Assembly: GCF_964340395.1 (NCBI RefSeq) | Contig: NC_135570.1 | Coordinates: 3,220,001-3,284,000 of the forward strand | Reading direction: 5' to 3' | Source of the DNA: Glandiceps talaboti | Lineage: Eukaryota > Hemichordata > Enteropneusta > Spengelidae | DNA length: 64,000 nt | Part shown: piece by piece, positions 43,999 through 62,989 of the stretch | Position numbering within the stretch: the first letter of the stretch is position 1 | Layout: every line of letters starts with the position of its first letter | Notes under the pieces: generated by a model | Seen by the model: the letters and a program-made list of their open reading frames with translations, nothing else | Database searches by the model: none | Told to the model about the DNA's origin: nothing | Translations under genes and position numbers: made by a program

Positions 43999-45194
43999 TC
44001 ATTGAGCAGTTATACTAGTTTGTGGTATATAAGGTTCCTTTATGTCCCCTCTTTTCCGCCTCTCCCGGACAACTTCAAGAATGTTTGACGGCCATGTGAT
44101 AACGCCCTCTATCACAAATACAGAGGATGTTCTTGTTTTCATAAAACCAGTCTTCTTTTGTTCTTTTTTACCTTCGACACTAGTATCGGAATCGGATGTT
44201 TCGTAAGAGCTACTGCCGGTAGTTGTGTTATTTTCAAGCGGTAATATTAGTAAATCACTGTCTGTACTGGTAGAGACAATACTGATGCTTGTAAGTGACG
44301 TCACACCGAGTTCATCATGGTGTATGAATGCTGTCTGCGAGATTGTGTGAAGCGGCGGCTTACCGCTCGGAAATCTGGTGAAAGACAAAAACTTTATGAA
44401 TTGTCGAATACATTGTGCTTATATATTGTCAGCAAACCAGAATGTTAACACTTTCCGCGATATCTAATTATCAAATAAAGCCAACCAATAGCGTACCAAA
44501 ACCAAAAATAGAATCATCCAAATCAAATATAAGGAGATCGATGCCTACAAGAATGAACTTGAGATTCGTGAATGTACATTTGAATACACATCTGGTATGT
44601 CTGTTTTCTCTGTTGTCTGTTGACATGTAAATTTCGCTTTGGAATATATCTTCGAATCAAATTCCTTTCACTTTCTTTTAGAGTAGAATGCTCTAAAAAA
44701 AAAGTACAATCTTAAAATTTTGCCGATTTTCTTGACGAGACAGTGAACCACGAATTTCTCTTGTTAATTATGAAGGACCGGAAACCATTTTAAACATGAC
44801 AAAGTTTGAAGTGATTCCAATTGAAGAGCTTTGATTTTCAGGGAAAGTGGTCATCCAGGAGCTAACATCGCATCGTTGACAGTCAATGAATCTATCAACG
44901 AGTAACTACTTATGTACGTGTACGATATCGTCTCCAATTTATGACACAAGCGATCCATTATTCTACATGTATTATAATAAATTCATAACTAACTCGATAA
45001 ACTTACTTGTACGATATATTACGTTTCTTTTCTCTTCCTTCGGCAATAATCTTGGAAAGTTTGCTGCCCATTACACGGGCACTTTCGTCGAGATTATACA
45101 CATCGGTGAGAATTTTTGTCTGAACACAGCCTGATGAATGAGTACATTTGTTTCTAAGGTGACTATTGTTTATTGACGCCATTGTTGCCTCCAT
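43999..45194 (-). CDS. Two-exon gene of unknown function (187 residues)
   Basis: Exon 1 is 45194-45007 and exon 2 is 44374-43999. A gtaagt donor and a cag acceptor join them in phase 2, giving one frame that ends at a TGA. The protein starts METMAS-like (MEATMASINN) and has a Cys-containing stretch (CTHSSGC). A charged, probably helical segment follows (DESARVMGSKLSKIIAEG, then REKKR), then FPSGKPPLHTI. A long Ser/Thr/Asp-rich low-complexity middle (TGSSSYETSDSDTS) precedes a basic C-terminal part (EVVRERRKRGD). It has no signal peptide or membrane segment, so it is probably intracellular and partly disordered. I do not recognise the family. The non-repetitive frames, good splice signals and GC-rich 5' flank near 45210-45230 support a real gene, unrelated to the esterases around it. 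AATAAA (minus) lies at 43879-43884. Confidence 0.6.
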
Positions 45195-45701
45195 TGTGCT
45201 TTTTTATGATGAGGGCGCGCAACGTCTACGTTCCAGAACATTGTTCGCATGTTCTGAAAAAAAGACTAGAAGCGAATTCGACATATTCCAGGTAAGCGGA
45301 TAAGACATCTTTGTTTACCAACTGCATGTACCTTACAGCTTTTGGGTATTGTGGATGACCTTGTCACGGTCACTTCGACACAGTCAAATTCATCACACAA
45401 TCATTATTGCGAAGTGCTCTAAGCTAGTCGCATCCCATTGTCCTTCACTTTCTTATTCTCATTCACTACGCATGCGTCATATAACAAAGTTGAACAGAGA
45501 CGTGTAGACGGTGAATAAAATGCTTACGAAGAGCGGTTCCGATGAGTGGTTATGAGCACGCATAAATTAAGGATAAATTGGAGGTCTATTAATTACACTA
45601 TAGTAAAGTGCTCCTCTCAGGTAATGAAAAATGCTTCAGTTAATATATTCTGAACAAGTGTAGTGCGTCGAAGCATTCGAGAAGAGATCATAAATGTATC
45701 A

Positions 45702-45703
<2 letters not shown>

Positions 45704-45761
<58 letters not shown>
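45704..45761. repeat. (TA)n microsatellite
   Basis: About 28 perfect TA units. Further interrupted TA-rich sequence follows at 45840-45896. Confidence 0.97.
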
Positions 45762-45765
<4 letters not shown>

Positions 45766-47218
45766 CTACTATATGTCAACTTGAATATGTTCCATTTTCA
45801 GATTTACTGCCTTTTAAAATTTCACTTTTGTCATATAAATTATATATATACATACATATAAAATATATTTATATAAAATATATCATATATATATATGCCA
45901 ATCCACCTTCCTTGTTTAATATTCTCAGATCTAGATCTCGCCATGGGGTTTCACAGAATACAGACTGACGTACAAGTACCGCACATCCAGGTGGTATAGG
46001 GTACATGATACATGGTATCCCGCACTTACGTAGTCAGTCAGTCCCACACACTTGCAAATATAGTGAAATTTATTTTGAATCTCAGTCATCTTAACATTAG
46101 CAATGGCATGTACATGTACATAGGTTTGTTTGAAGGTGGGCAAAAATACAAGGATTAGTAAAACTAAGATATCAGATCTCAGTATTTACTTTTTGCTAAT
46201 ACCTAGTCAGTGTGATTAGAATCACGAGGCGTAGCCACATTTGTGCGATTCATTTTTGAAAGATACCGTCGCAGTAGCTATGAAATATGTATGATAGTGG
46301 TGATGAGTTAAGTTAGTTTGAAGATATACAGATTGAATTTGAATAACACTATACTCCCTATGTTTATGCTGAAGTCAGTTTTATTTTTAAAAACGAAAAA
46401 ATAACAGATTTATGAAGGAAGTTGAAGTTGATGAAGGATTTGGCAATATTTTGTTAGCTAGTACTTTTGAAGGAATAGAGAAAATGAAGGAATACTTTGA
46501 AGGAATGGAGATTGAAAGATAGTCTCACTGTAATTATTGTAATAGTTCTAACATTGACCTTTGACCTATCTGGACTAACGACTGCAATGTATTCATATAT
46601 GTCAGTCTGTAAAGTTCAACATTAAACTTTGACACGTGAATCATTTTAGGTATCCTATCGTTACATATAACTAATATTTTCGTTTGATTTAATTTCTGTG
46701 TTAATCTACGAATATACCGCTTTACTACAATAGAATATCAATTTCGCTGTACTCTTGTTTGAATGTCAGCTCTTGTCGGGGACGGGGAGGGGAGCTCCCC
46801 AATGTAATCATGCGCGGGGGAGGCTCCATGCTGACCTCCAAATTTAAAATGTTGTCATACCATATTTAAATTTTTACGGAAAATTGAAACCCTTTCTAAT
46901 ATGAAAGTGTAACGTCTGGTATATTGTGATATTGTTATGATTTTTGTTACATTTGTTGAGCTATGGCTTGAGACCTTGTAGCATGTATGGTGACAATTAC
47001 TAAGAATCGTGGAAGAGAACTCACATTGTTTTTGTTTTTGCGCTTGCAGAGTTTCTATAATACCAATGTGACAATCGGTGTTTTTTTTAAAAACTAAAGG
47101 CTGAAATACGCTTACAATATTGGAACCTTGCAACACTACTAATCTAAACAAGTCTTGGCTATCTAGAGTTGATATTAGTTATTGCTCTGTTCTACAACTC
47201 AGTGAATGAAGACCAGCT
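45762..47218. other. Intergenic, 3' flank of gene C
   Basis: AT-rich with no supported gene. I looked specifically on the minus strand for esterase exons 1-6 that would complete the orphan cassette and saw none. Confidence 0.4.
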
Positions 47219-52918
<5,700 letters not shown>

Positions 52919-53028
52919 GGCTGGATGCTTTGCTGAATGTGCAAAACCTAATTCTATTTTCAAATGTTTATACCAGGAGCAATGTTTATCATCTATTCTA
53001 TTTTCTTCTACTTAAGATATCAAATCAG

Positions 53029-53036
53029 TCTTATCT
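53029..53036 (-). promoter_or_regulatory. AGATAAGA GATA-type motif upstream of gene C
   Basis: This lies 111 bp upstream of the chosen gene C start codon, in the opposite orientation to the copies at genes A and D. Function is inferred from recurrence and from the known GATA core. Confidence 0.3.
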
Positions 53037-53108
53037 TAATAATCCGAAGACAACGTTCATAGTATTAGTCGTATCCTTGTTATGATCACATGATTTATTC
53101 CATGCATG

Positions 53109-53153
53109 CATACATACATACATACATACATACATACATACACACACACACAT

Positions 53154-53190
<37 letters not shown>

Positions 53191-53270
53191 TATACATACA
53201 TACATACATACATACATACATACATACATACATACATACATACATACATACATACATACATACATACGTA
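53109..53270. repeat. (TACA)n array with CA interruptions
   Basis: Tetranucleotide repeat about 190 bp upstream of the gene C start codon. Confidence 0.97.
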
Positions 53271-54754
53271 TACTTAATATCTTAAAAAGGACCAGACAGA
53301 GAAAGGTGTCTTTACGGTTACATGTACAAAAAATGTACAGTGCTTATAAAACAAGTCATGACCCAAAAATAGGCCTCTAAATTTCAACTAACATAATAAC
53401 TTGACAGCGAGGTAATAATTCACAAATATTCAAGTTGTTACACATCATGACAATAACAACCCCTCCCTCAACACACACATTGGCCCATAATCTCGAATAC
53501 TTACTCGAAATCCAAAACAAACTTCGATTTTTTCCAACCCAATCATGAAGTTACACTACTTGTAACTGGACTATATTCACTGAACCATTGTTAAAGTAAA
53601 AAAAATAGACATTTTACATGTCAATTAGAGGTCAATTTTATCCATGATTAGTAGAGTAATAGGTTGAAATCGTGATTGTGTTTGGATGCTGATTTTGGGG
53701 TGCGGACTCAAAAATCAATTCCATTGGATTTATTGTACTGTAGTATTCGTACTTCTACAACAGAAACATTTGTCTACGGGGGATTCAATATTGTTCACAG
53801 TTTACGATATTATGAGCAAGTCATTCAATCTATCACAACTGTTGTTTATAAAAACCGTTCCAGTTGCAGATACAGCAGCGCAAGACAGATATGAAGTTTA
53901 TAGTTTGTTTTAAATTGACCATGATTGTGTGTCTAAAAATGCATCATCTAAAAACTATTACAAAAAAAGGTTGATTGAACCATGTAAGAGAACAGGAAGG
54001 GCGACCAACCTACTTTCGAGATTATCTGAGTTTTGACACAAAAATACAGTTCCGATCCAGGTGACACCTTTAAAGCTAACAAGTTCATAAATTATGGAGG
54101 GGGCTATACGAAGAGATGTGATGCAGCCCTCCGGCTTCACAGCAAGATTTGGTATCAGTGTTTGATAAGACAATAATCTAGAACGGACAATGTGATTTGT
54201 TAATCCGTTGAAAATATCACCTGACTCTTAGATACTATCAACGCCAGGGGCTTCAAAATCAACATTGACAAGACAGTCCCAGTGTTACACATACACTGAA
54301 CTACTGATATAATTCGAAGGTCGTGCAATTACCTTATCAGCCCGAGGTTTTCGTCGGTGGTGTCAACATTAAAACGTTCACACGACGAATCTACTGTTTA
54401 AATGATAAAGATTTATGAAACTGTCTTAATCCAAGCTTGCAGTATATCTTCGATTTTATTTTTTCCTTTCAAATGTTGAATATTACTACTGTATAGACAA
54501 AATATCATCATCAAATCACGTGACTAAATTGAATCAAGAACATGCCACAACGGGATAACGATTGCAAAAATCACATGACTAGGCTGATTAGATTCTAATA
54601 AATAAATATACGTGATGCCTGCCACCTTATGTATAGTAATAATACGGTATTGTGTTATGCCTTAAATAACCTTCAATATGAAAACAAAATGGCCATCGAT
54701 AGTTTCTGCAACATCGTGTAGCAAACCGTATACGTTGACACATTAATGATCACC
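53271..54754. other. Intergenic between genes D and C, with diverged repeat
   Basis: About 53650-53880 is similar to 270-430 at the left edge, and in one block to about 7160. This suggests an old dispersed repeat. Short plus-strand frames here have no domain. Confidence 0.35.
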
Positions 54755-54792
54755 AGAGAGAGAGAAACAAACAAACAAACAAACAAACAAAC

Positions 54793-54824
<32 letters not shown>

Positions 54825-54841
54825 AGACACAGAGACATCGG

Positions 54842-54885
<44 letters not shown>

Positions 54886-54893
54886 GGCGGACG
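54755..54893. repeat. (GA)n-(AAAC)n-(CAGA)n compound microsatellite
   Basis: Successive GA, AAAC and CAGA runs, the last interrupted once. Confidence 0.95.
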
Positions 54894-55070
54894 GACGTGT
54901 GTTAATAGACAACTGAATATTTTTATATCTCATATACATTTTTATTAGAATGAGACAAGTTCCAAATATTCAAGATTGAGAAAATAAAGAAACTCAAAAT
55001 TATGTACGTTAGGATAAGATTTCACTTTATAATTGAGCGGAAAATCTTTATTTCACTTATTCTTTTAATT

Positions 55071-56099
55071 TTAGGGGTAATTCCGGAAAGCGACTTTTAA
55101 AAAGTAATCCTGCCAGAACAGCATCTCTCGTTCTCTGTAATGGTTGCCAACAGCTGAAGTGTCGGCAAACGACAGGTATGGTTTGGTGACGTCTTCGTAC
55201 TCTGTCCAATCAATACCGTTGACAGGTGTTGGCGTTGGGTCGCTGTGAAACAAATGTGAAAACAAGTAGTTTTAGCGACCCTTATGGTTAGAAGTTCAAC
55301 AGAGAATGTTTTTAAATTGAAATTTACGTGTGCTGCTTGTTGCTTTCAATGATTATAATGATTATCACGAATTGAATATATCACAGTCAATATTAGTAAC
55401 AAAACTTAAGATATCTGCATTTTAAGAAACAATATCATTGATTGCATTCACTTTTGTAACGGCTATTTTATCTATGATTATAATATTGTAATTGTGTATG
55501 ATTGCTTCATACTGTACTATTGCCCTTCCAGTCTCACCAACCTGTCCAGCCTTCCCGAAGGAGAGTAGGTTCTCCTTTTTTAGGGACAATCCAAGTCTAC
55601 CCCATCTCCCCTCTCCCCTAGGCCCTTAACAAAGTTGATATATTTTGGATTAAACTTAGATTAAGGACACATAAAAATGAACACATAAGAGGATATTATA
55701 TAGAGCATCTTGACCTTCTCTATTTTATTACACATTGCCTTACTGTGTATATTGAACGATAGTAAACTATAACTAAGGCTAAACAAACAATTAATATTAA
55801 GTAGATTTGCTCACCCATGTTTGGCTAAATTCGTAAACAGGACCATCATGAATTCACTCATGTCTCTATCGGCATTAGTCCAAGTCGTACCAGGGTCATC
55901 ACATCCCCATGGACATGTACGAGGTGAATCCCTATGGGGTATTCCAAACTCGTACGATAATTCAGCACTATGAGGAACACCTTGCAAGAAATGAAACATA
56001 ACAGTATATAAGCTTATGTTTCATTCTAAGAATGACTTATCATAAAGACTGAACATGTACAAAATGAAGAGTGTATTTTCAACCAATTTAAAAACACGC

Positions 56100-56148
<49 letters not shown>

Positions 56149-57860
56149 TACATACATACATACATACATACATACACACACCTGTCAAATACTGATGTGC
56201 ACTGTCACTTAAATCGAGTATAAAGGCCCAGTCTCAACTTTTCAAGCTTTCAAAATGTGAGTGTGAAGTCAAATGAAAATATTCGTATCAGTAAAACTAT
56301 TAAATCAAATCGTAGTTGTTTCATTTTGCTCTATTCTTAAATCGTTCACTTACCCATCCATATCGGAGCACTGTTCAAGGTGGAGCGGTACTCAAAATTA
56401 TATTTGTATGTATTGGGTGTAATTGGAAAGTGACCTTTGACATGCTCGTCCGTTGGATGAACATAATGTTGATCTGTTTGCATCTAGAAAATAAAATAAA
56501 AATTAGATCGTTTCACATGGTTTGGACTATGAGCAAAGTGAATTAATTTGCATATATGGGCACTTGTAACATTTTAATTTCCCTAGGGTAATATTCAGTT
56601 AGCACGGAAGTTTTATCGGCTGTTTGCTTTGACTACGGAAAGATGTGTCTGGAAATGTGATATATTATAAAGACTAATTGCCTGGCTATATTTGGGCGCT
56701 AGTTACCCCTCGTTCTGGTATGTAGCAAATATTTCTCTCGGTTTTCAGCCTCGGGAAATATTTACTACATGACAACTCTCAGGGTAATAGACATCTACTA
56801 GTGCCCAAATAAGGCTAGGCAATACGTGTATAATATTCACTGTGATTTTTGCTATGGTTAAGAAACGTTGGTAACAGTAATGGGAAATCTGGTGAAACTT
56901 GCATGATTTGTACTATACTTTTGGTGGGAACCCAGTAAAATGACAGAGGAACTCAGGTAGATTTTACCGTCCAACAAAACACTGTCATTTATACATGTAT
57001 GGCAGCTTTAAGATTACAATATAAGATTTCCTGGTATACATCACATTAGCAAATATTACTTTAGCACTTGGACTAGAATGTTTACATTCCGGTCAGTGAG
57101 TAATTCAAACTGGGGAATGAAACTCTTTATCGTTATAGACGAGAATGGAATATAAAAATAGTTACAGTAATAAAATAATTTCAAAATTGATAATTAAACA
57201 AATTTTCAACCTTCGGAGTGTTCATTGCGCAGTTTCCTTGGTATATTCATTCTTTCGTGTCAACAAATTGCACGTTACAAGTAACCCATAATATTAATAT
57301 GAAAACATTTGTATAAGACATAAAAAACTAATATTTTTTAATCACGTGGTTATGCATACATGTATATATGTGTTTGATTCCATAACACGTAAACAACTCA
57401 CGCAGACTCTTCGAAAGGAACTAATACCAAATTATTGTATACAGTACCCTATCTATCTTCGTATCCAAAGCTTACTCAGAGAGAAGACGCTATTATCTTT
57501 GTAATTTCTATTTTATTTTTCATTGTGTTCCAAATGTTGTCGAATGATGCGCGGTGGCCCTATTCTTATGAAATGTATAAATTAAATGTATGTTGTTAAA
57601 TAAAAGTGAAAAACACGTAAACAACTCACGTGAACCCATTGGTCTCGTATTTCGTTCTCATTCAAGGGATCCGTTGGTTCTGTATATTCATACACCAAGG
57701 CGTCGAAACATTCGTCTGCATTGCCTGTGTAATCCCATTGGCTATCTGCTTTATTACGGACTTGGGAATCGAAATCTTCTTTAGCCATATTAGGGAAAAC
57801 TGCAAGACATTTCATTAAACACGTTATTTAGTTTGAAATAAGACTAGAGACCATTCTGAA

Positions 57861-57931
<71 letters not shown>

Positions 57932-57944
57932 CAGAGCGAGAGAC

Positions 57945-57989
<45 letters not shown>

Positions 57990-58100
57990 GACAGGGACAG
58001 AGATAGAGAGACAGACAGAGAGATACAGAGACAGACAGACAGACAGACACACAGACAGAGACAGACAGACACACACAGAGAGAAAGACAAACAGACAGGC

Positions 58101-58173
<73 letters not shown>

Positions 58174-58185
58174 GGCGGGCAAACT

Positions 58186-58230
<45 letters not shown>

Positions 58231-58564
58231 GAGATATTCAAAGTGAGTCAGTCCAGAGGTAGAGCCATAGAAAGAAACAGCGGCAAACAAATAGTAAGAG
58301 AGACAGGGTGAGATGTAACTTGCACTGGGACATCTAGTTTTTTGGATGATTGTTATGACTTATGACGTACATCGAGTTATGTGAAATGCTATATATATGT
58401 ACCGCCACAGTTGACACCTTGGAAAAAATATTGTCAATCCAATACTATTTAAAACTGTTCTACTTTAAATGTTAACAACGCCATCAGTGGTCAAATTTAT
58501 ATGCATTTCGTTTTCTAGTGATAAACGATTTGGGGACCTGTAGACAACACCAAACTGTCAAACT

Positions 58565-58654
<90 letters not shown>

Positions 58655-61600
58655 CATATGGATTAGATGAACAATATTCATGAATCCTAAATGCTTATTA
58701 CCTTCAACTATATAAATGAATATTTAGTGTTTCTCTAATACATATGCATGTCCAATGTCTAAAAACTTCTTTGAGGCAATGTTGGACCATTAATAGGACA
58801 ATGAATGTAAGACAAGTTTCAGTTTGATGATGTATATCAAAATTGGTGATCAAAATATCTTACTGTATGGCAGTTCATCTTTGACAAATCCATCAATTAC
58901 GGGCACGTTCAAAAACTCTCCCCTTTCCAACAGAATAGTTGGGTCCTCAGTGATGACGTAACCATCAACATTAGGTGTCCACATACACCAGTCATCAATG
59001 ATCTGTAAACAATCAAAACACAGCCATGATAATAAGAACCAAATCATTAGCCCATGAAAATTGTCTTGGTGCTACTATTTCCACCTGAAGAAGATCTCTA
59101 CACCGTGTTTCTTGAGATAGTAACACCAAGACAAGTCTCTGACCTAAACCAAATTGGAGAGTTAGTGGATGTTTGATAATAAAAAATTGTACTCGTTTAT
59201 ATATTTTTTATAATAATCAGCATGGGAGAAGATTTTTTGACCTAATAATGCAAACTAATAACTGGTTGCCAAATGATAGTGTAAATGCCTCCATGCAGTC
59301 CCAGCGAGACATATGTGTTCTGGAGTCATTGCATGGTTTACGTCATATACCTTGATAGCACAATATATATTCATCAATAGGGACTTGCAATCCAGACTGA
59401 GCATGCTCAGATGCAAAGGACTATGGGATTATCTGTGGTTATCATAATACCTAATCTGGAGCTACTGATAAAATAAACATTCCACAATTGTCAGGGTAAC
59501 TATGAATTGATTATTTGTGGTACAATGTATCAACATTGTTTACAGAACTAAATGGTAAGTACTTATTATCACATTTCCCATGATGCAACATTCAACATGG
59601 CGGGTTTGCAAGTTCCCTATTCTAAATGTGTAGTACCTTCAAATAAAACAATCGTCAACGTTTCTGTTTTGCTATAACATATGCATGTCTGCTGACAGCC
59701 ATGACACAAGCTGTTTTCGTGGCAAGGACCTAACCTGAACAAAGAATGGGGAACAAGTTGCATCTCAGTTGTTTTCAATGCGTGTAATATGGCTTATGTT
59801 TTGACTGTCAAGAACTTGAAGAGGAACGAACGTCACTTCATGAAATAAAGGTATTTTCATAAACATTACAATGTTTCTTGATAACCGAGCGAAAAATATG
59901 TGATACCATGAAACGACTCTCCAGAAGCCAAAATGTATTTTTACAAATATCTTTTATTTCCTGGAGTGGCGTTTCTCTTTAATTGTTTACGAAAATTTAG
60001 TCTGTAAGGTACGCCTTGACGGGGCGCCCTCACACATCGGCCAACCCCTAACCCCTGAGAGGAGGCCGGTGAGGGCGAAACGTCACGACGTATCTTACAG
60101 TCTAACGAAAAGTCTGCATTTCCTGCATTGATTTTCCGCTTTAAGGCAATATACAGGTGCTGTGATATTAGAAGACGGTTTGTATACGTGTTTATTAATC
60201 ACAAAATACAAGAGATACAATAATGTGACGTCACACTTACCGTAACTGAGGTACAAACAATATCATTCCAGTCTTTGGTTCGTAAACAATCAACCAATGC
60301 CTGTGAGTCTTCAGTCGGACATTCCAGAGCAGTAGCCAACTCGTTGGTTTGGTCACGGGGATCATACGGCGGGCGGTATATACCCCATGGGGAAGTCGCT
60401 GTACCACTTTGTACGATTGCTCCATGAACGAGGTCTAATAATCAAAACAAAGCATCTTGTAGCAACCCATGTATAATAGAATCCAGTTAACCTGAGACAG
60501 AACTTCTTCTCACTTGACAAAAGTCTGACTAACTTCCCCACATGTACATTTTAGTGACATTGTTGTCGTAAACAAATATAATTAAGTGTTATATCATGAA
60601 ATAATGTGAATCCTAATTCAACAAGACAGACGCCAAACAACTACATGTATCTTGTCCATACTTTGATATAGGTCAGTTGATAACCGGTTTTTAAAAATAC
60701 AGTTGATAATATCCATGTTTTATCGAACTATCTTTTTCGATACACCTGTTGATATTCTCACCAGTTTATCAGAATACACACATGACGATAGAAAAATACA
60801 TCGTTTAAATCATACTCCGACCTCCTTTCCTACCAGGTATGTTGAAAAAATAACCAATTAGTAAAAATAATCCTTGTGAATATTTCACTGCATATGTGGT
60901 TGAAGTGACCATTGTTATATGTGGTAAATTCTAGTCACTCATGTGAGAAAAATACAAGTGAAGTAACGTGAGGTTACCATAGCTACACATATTCATCGTT
61001 CATCGTATAAAAAATTAATAGACCTATAAAACTAGGGCAGCATGACTTCACTTGTCAAACACTGTCTTGTCAGGATAGACGTTATTTGTCGTCTGCTGCG
61101 GTCAATCTACAATTCAAGTCCTTCCTCATAACCTGCCTACAAAGTAGGAGTGGCGAAAATCACAGATCGATTGGATTGCTAACAGTGTATTTTCTGATAA
61201 TATGCCAGGCGGTGTCTGCTTACGAAAACGTGCTGTATTCTTTGTAAAAACTAAAGTATTGCATTCTTAACATCACATTTATATATGACCCCATAATACA
61301 GAAAATGGCAAGAACTGCCATATACACTTTTTTGTAATATAATATTTGGCTAAACGACCAAAGTAGTCCAAAAAATAACGGATCATCGTGCACGAATGAG
61401 ATTTCATGAACTTTTTCATGTCAACCTAAAAGGTCATATCAATTTGCACAGTATTTTAGGGCAACTAATAAGGAGTACGCCTCGTCCATAGTTTCAGACG
61501 AGGTGTTATGTGATACTACAGACGGCTCTAGAAAACAAATTGTCCGTTGAGAAAGAAAAATAACGAAAATATCACATTTATATGTAAATGATATCTTGCC

Positions 61601-62898
61601 GTTTAACATAAAGTTAATTACATTATTCAGAAACATAATTATGGCCAAAGAAATATAACGAAATAAGCTTTTAAGAGTAAATACCTATAGCCATGGTTGA
61701 AAACAATAGTAGAGAGACCTGGACACCTCCAGAACTTTGTCCGAAGATAGTTACTCTATTGGGATCGCCTCCAAAATTAGCGATATTGTCTCGGACCCAC
61801 TCCAGAGCCATGATATTGTCCATTAGTCCCCAGTTTCCAGCTGCTACAGAATCTCCCGTACTCATAAAACCTAAATTTAGACATAAAATAGACCAGATGA
61901 ATTTATAAGTAATTTCACATTTCATATTTTAACAACATAGATAATGAAGCTGCACAAGAACAGAAGCATATTTGTTGAAATTCAACTTGAATATTCAGTA
62001 CAATCCAATATACATTCAATTGTCATAAGTGCTAAACATTTGTGGGTTTTTTAGACAATGTTTGAGACGTTTCCACAAAAAACTTTGCTGGGCAAAAGTG
62101 TATAGCAATTGAAAGTTTTATGCAGCAGTTACTGTGATGTTTCCGATCGATAAATATTTTGATATGTTCTGTTCTAAAACTGTTGCATAAATCCTTAGCT
62201 TCTGAACACTCTTAGTCAGAAATATGGTGTTTGAGACCCAAAAACTTCCCGTCAAATGTGCTTAGCATTTTGTGGATTGTACGCAATAATTTACTCTAAA
62301 CAGATTAAAAAAAAGGATAACGTCAGCTAGCCAAGTAGACGGAACAGACCGTTTTGGCGACAAATGTTTTCTGAAGTTTATTCGAAGTGTAAGGCCTCAC
62401 AAGACGATTCGCTTTATTGCTGTGTTTCACACAAACACAAACGTCTGGTCTGTCTGATCCGATCTATGTTTTGATCAGATATTTGAAACGACAAAATGCT
62501 CATCATTTATGCCAGAGATTGTAATACTGAAAACAACAAAATGCTCACCAATTATGCTAGAGATTGTAATATTGAAAAAAAAGTTCTGTTATTAATTAAA
62601 TCCATGTAATTTTGAATACAATATTGAAATGATAATAAAACGTACCAAGCGCTCCAAGACGGAAGTTGACGGTTACTACAATGACGTCATTCTGACTTAT
62701 AATACTACCATCGGTACCAGCACCAGAACCACCAACGAAGCAACCACCGTGAATCCAAACCATTACAGGTAAAGATTCCACACGTGCTTCATCCTATGTA
62801 ACCATGGAACAAAACAACACAAATTATTCATCTTTAAATGTTGTTCCATCACCATCACCACCACCACCACCACCACCACCACCACCACCACCACCACC

Positions 62899-62989
<91 letters not shown>

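Noticed and set aside
43560-47218. Search for exons 1-6 to complete the orphan cassette into a full gene
   Set aside because: No minus-strand WIHGG, GQS-G, KDE or YTGN-type segments were seen, and the space holds an unrelated gene and repeats.
57824-58290. Frames rich in Ser-Leu and Cys-Leu-Ser-Val up to 148 codons
   Set aside because: They come from the GA/CAGA satellite in intron 5 of gene D.
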